Below, in pieces: positions 62,885 through 64,000 of a stretch of 64,000 bases of DNA; position 1 is the stretch's first letter, and each line of letters opens with the position of its first letter. Source of the DNA: Comamonadaceae bacterium (lineage in GTDB: Bacteria; Pseudomonadota; Gammaproteobacteria; Burkholderiales; Burkholderiaceae_C); assembly GCA_009996515.1 (NCBI GenBank), contig JAACZV010000001.1, positions 124,001 to 188,000 on the forward strand, read 5' to 3'. The notes under the pieces were generated by a model that saw only the letters and a list, made by a program, of their open reading frames with translations, did not search any database and was not told where the DNA came from. Position numbers and translations under genes: made by a program.

Positions 62885-64000
62885 TCAGTCCGACTGCCGC
62901 CGATGGTCGTCGGCTGAGGACTGGAACAACTTCAGATGCACCGATTCGATACTGTTGTCCGTGGCATCGGCGGCGTTGGTCACACTCAGCGCACGCTTGA
63001 CCAGCGCCAGCTGAGGCAGGAACTTGGGTGCGCCCGAGCCGCTGAAGATGGCGGGCATGAGCCGATATCCCCCGTGTCGTCCGAAGTCGGCAAGGAACCG
63101 GGACAGGTTGACGTCATCCGACGGATGCAGGTAGTGCGTGCGAGAGGCGAAGGTCGCGAGGCCCGCCTCGGCCCCCGGGTTCGATGTCACGAAGATTCCA
63201 TAGTGCGCCGGATACTCCGCGGAGAGCTTGCGGATGATGCCGATGTAGATCTCCTCGTTCTCATCAACGTCCCCGAAGCGTTCGAGCCAACGCTTGAAGA
63301 TCCTCGTTGCGGCTTCGCCGTCAGTGAACATGAGTGCAAACCAGGGCATGTCATCCGGCCCCATGCTTCCGTAGGCTGCACCGATCCATCCAGCTCGATC
63401 CCACAGATGCACATCGATCACGGACTTGACGCGCATGTCCCGGTGAACCCGAGTCGCGGCTACCCCGGAATCTCCCGACGAAGGGTCCTGAGATGGCACG
63501 TCGTGTCGCGGTGCAGTCTTGGAGCGGGTGATGTGCGGCCTGTTTGGCAGAAGTTCGTAGCGCGTCGGGGAGTGCCTGTCCCACGCTGAAAGCCGCGCCA
63601 CGCCGCCGAAGATCCGCGCTCGACTGAGGCAGACCGATCCCACCATGGCGATCCGGTCGATGGCCGCATCCGACTCGAACAGGCGAGGCAAGGCGACCTT
63701 CGGATCGCGGACGTGGCAGACACACGAAAACACCGAGGTGGCCACTTCCATCAGCATGTCCAGGTATTTGTCATAAGACGATGCCGGGCGCGGCACGACG
63801 CCGCGCGGCCACATGACCACGAGGGCGGCCCGATCGTCCTCGATGGTCACCTCGAACCTGACCACGTCGCCTTCCACGATACGGACACCGAACCGCTCCA
63901 TGTGGCCGACGGCGTCGATCTCAAAGCTGGTCGCGAAGAAGGCCTCGACGACGCCCACCACTGCCTCGGCAATGGTGATCGATGCATCCGTCCCTTCGTG
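62885..64000 (-). CDS. unrecognised protein, N-terminus beyond the window
   Basis: The frame is open to the right edge (at least 371 codons); the GTG at 63961 is probably internal. The protein is soluble, with no signal peptide in the visible part. Segments include MERFGVRIVEGDVVRFEVTIEDDRAALVVMWPRG, VFSCVCHVRDPKVALPRLFESDAAIDRIAMVGSV and SAEYPAHYGIFVTSNPGAEAGLATFASRTHYLHPSDDVNLSRFLADFG. I recognise no family. The mixed alpha/beta pattern would fit a defence or regulatory protein, but nothing decides this. Confidence 0.55.
   Translation of the reverse strand, partial: HEGTDASITIAEAVVGVVEAFFATSFEIDAVGHMERFGVRIVEGDVVRFEVTIEDDRAALVVMWPRGVVPRPASSYDKYLDMLMEVATSVFSCVCHVRDPKVALPRLFESDAAIDRIAMVGSVCLSRARIFGGVARLSAWDRHSPTRYELLPNRPHITRSKTAPRHDVPSQDPSSGDSGVAATRVHRDMRVKSVIDVHLWDRAGWIGAAYGSMGPDDMPWFALMFTDGEAATRIFKRWLERFGDVDENEEIYIGIIRKLSAEYPAHYGIFVTSNPGAEAGLATFASRTHYLHPSDDVNLSRFLADFGRHGGYRLMPAIFSGSGAPKFLPQLALVKRALSVTNAADATDNSIESVHLKLFQSSADDHRRQSD

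Overview
The window is GC-rich, almost gap-free proteobacterial DNA. The combination of a lasso-peptide locus with FecI/FecR/TonB-receptor genes, an imuA-imuB-dnaE2 cassette, a VirB/VirD4 conjugation system, an RlxS-like MOBP relaxase, DUF932, SSB and ParB suggests a betaproteobacterium, most likely Burkholderiales. That is an inference from gene content. No 16S rRNA, tRNA, replication initiator or integrase is visible, so whether this is a large conjugative plasmid or an integrative conjugative element cannot be decided here.

Region 1 (1-16829): lasso-peptide locus split by arsenic resistance. The 3' end of an asparagine-synthase-like lasso cyclase and its ABC exporter lie on the + strand. 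A lasso isopeptidase, a TonB-dependent transducer/receptor, an anti-sigma factor and an ECF sigma factor lie on the - strand. Between the halves sits an ars island (arsH, aqpS, two arsC, arsR on -; arsD, arsA on +). The sigma gene is translationally coupled to an upstream gene for an IS256-transposase-like protein that has lost all three DDE residues. Two tandem XRE regulators with duplicated palindromic operators follow.

Region 2 (16830-24100): DNA repair and mutagenesis. A zinc-finger protein, a small protein and an SRAP/HMCES-like protein are on -. An SOS box precedes imuA-imuB-dnaE2 on +.

Region 3 (24101-42124): conjugation. An AlpA-like regulator, a LuxR-type regulator with a companion gene, a TrbM/KikA protein, virB1-virB11 (virB6 before virB5, no clear virB7), virD4, an OmpA-like lipoprotein, a stand-alone LPD7 protein and a DUF1173 protein form a nearly continuous + strand operon.

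Region 4 (42125-52264): accessory cargo that looks like a defence island. It holds (a) a GHKL-ATPase gene coupled to a 748-residue protein with a phosphoribosyltransferase-like stretch, (b) an AAA+ ATPase with an overlapping subtilisin-like protease, (c) an LRAT-like protein followed by a zinc-ribbon/HEPN/RES protein, and a frameshifted UvrD-helicase tail.

Region 5 (52265-64000): mobilisation and maintenance. MobC-like and relaxase genes diverge from an stbABC-like operon. The 318 bp between them carry a nic-like site, a 20-bp perfect palindrome also found in near-identical form before the T4SS operon, and nine degenerate 11-bp repeats. DUF932, SSB, ParB and small element genes follow, with a second SOS box before the last + strand pair. 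An unrecognised gene runs off the right edge.
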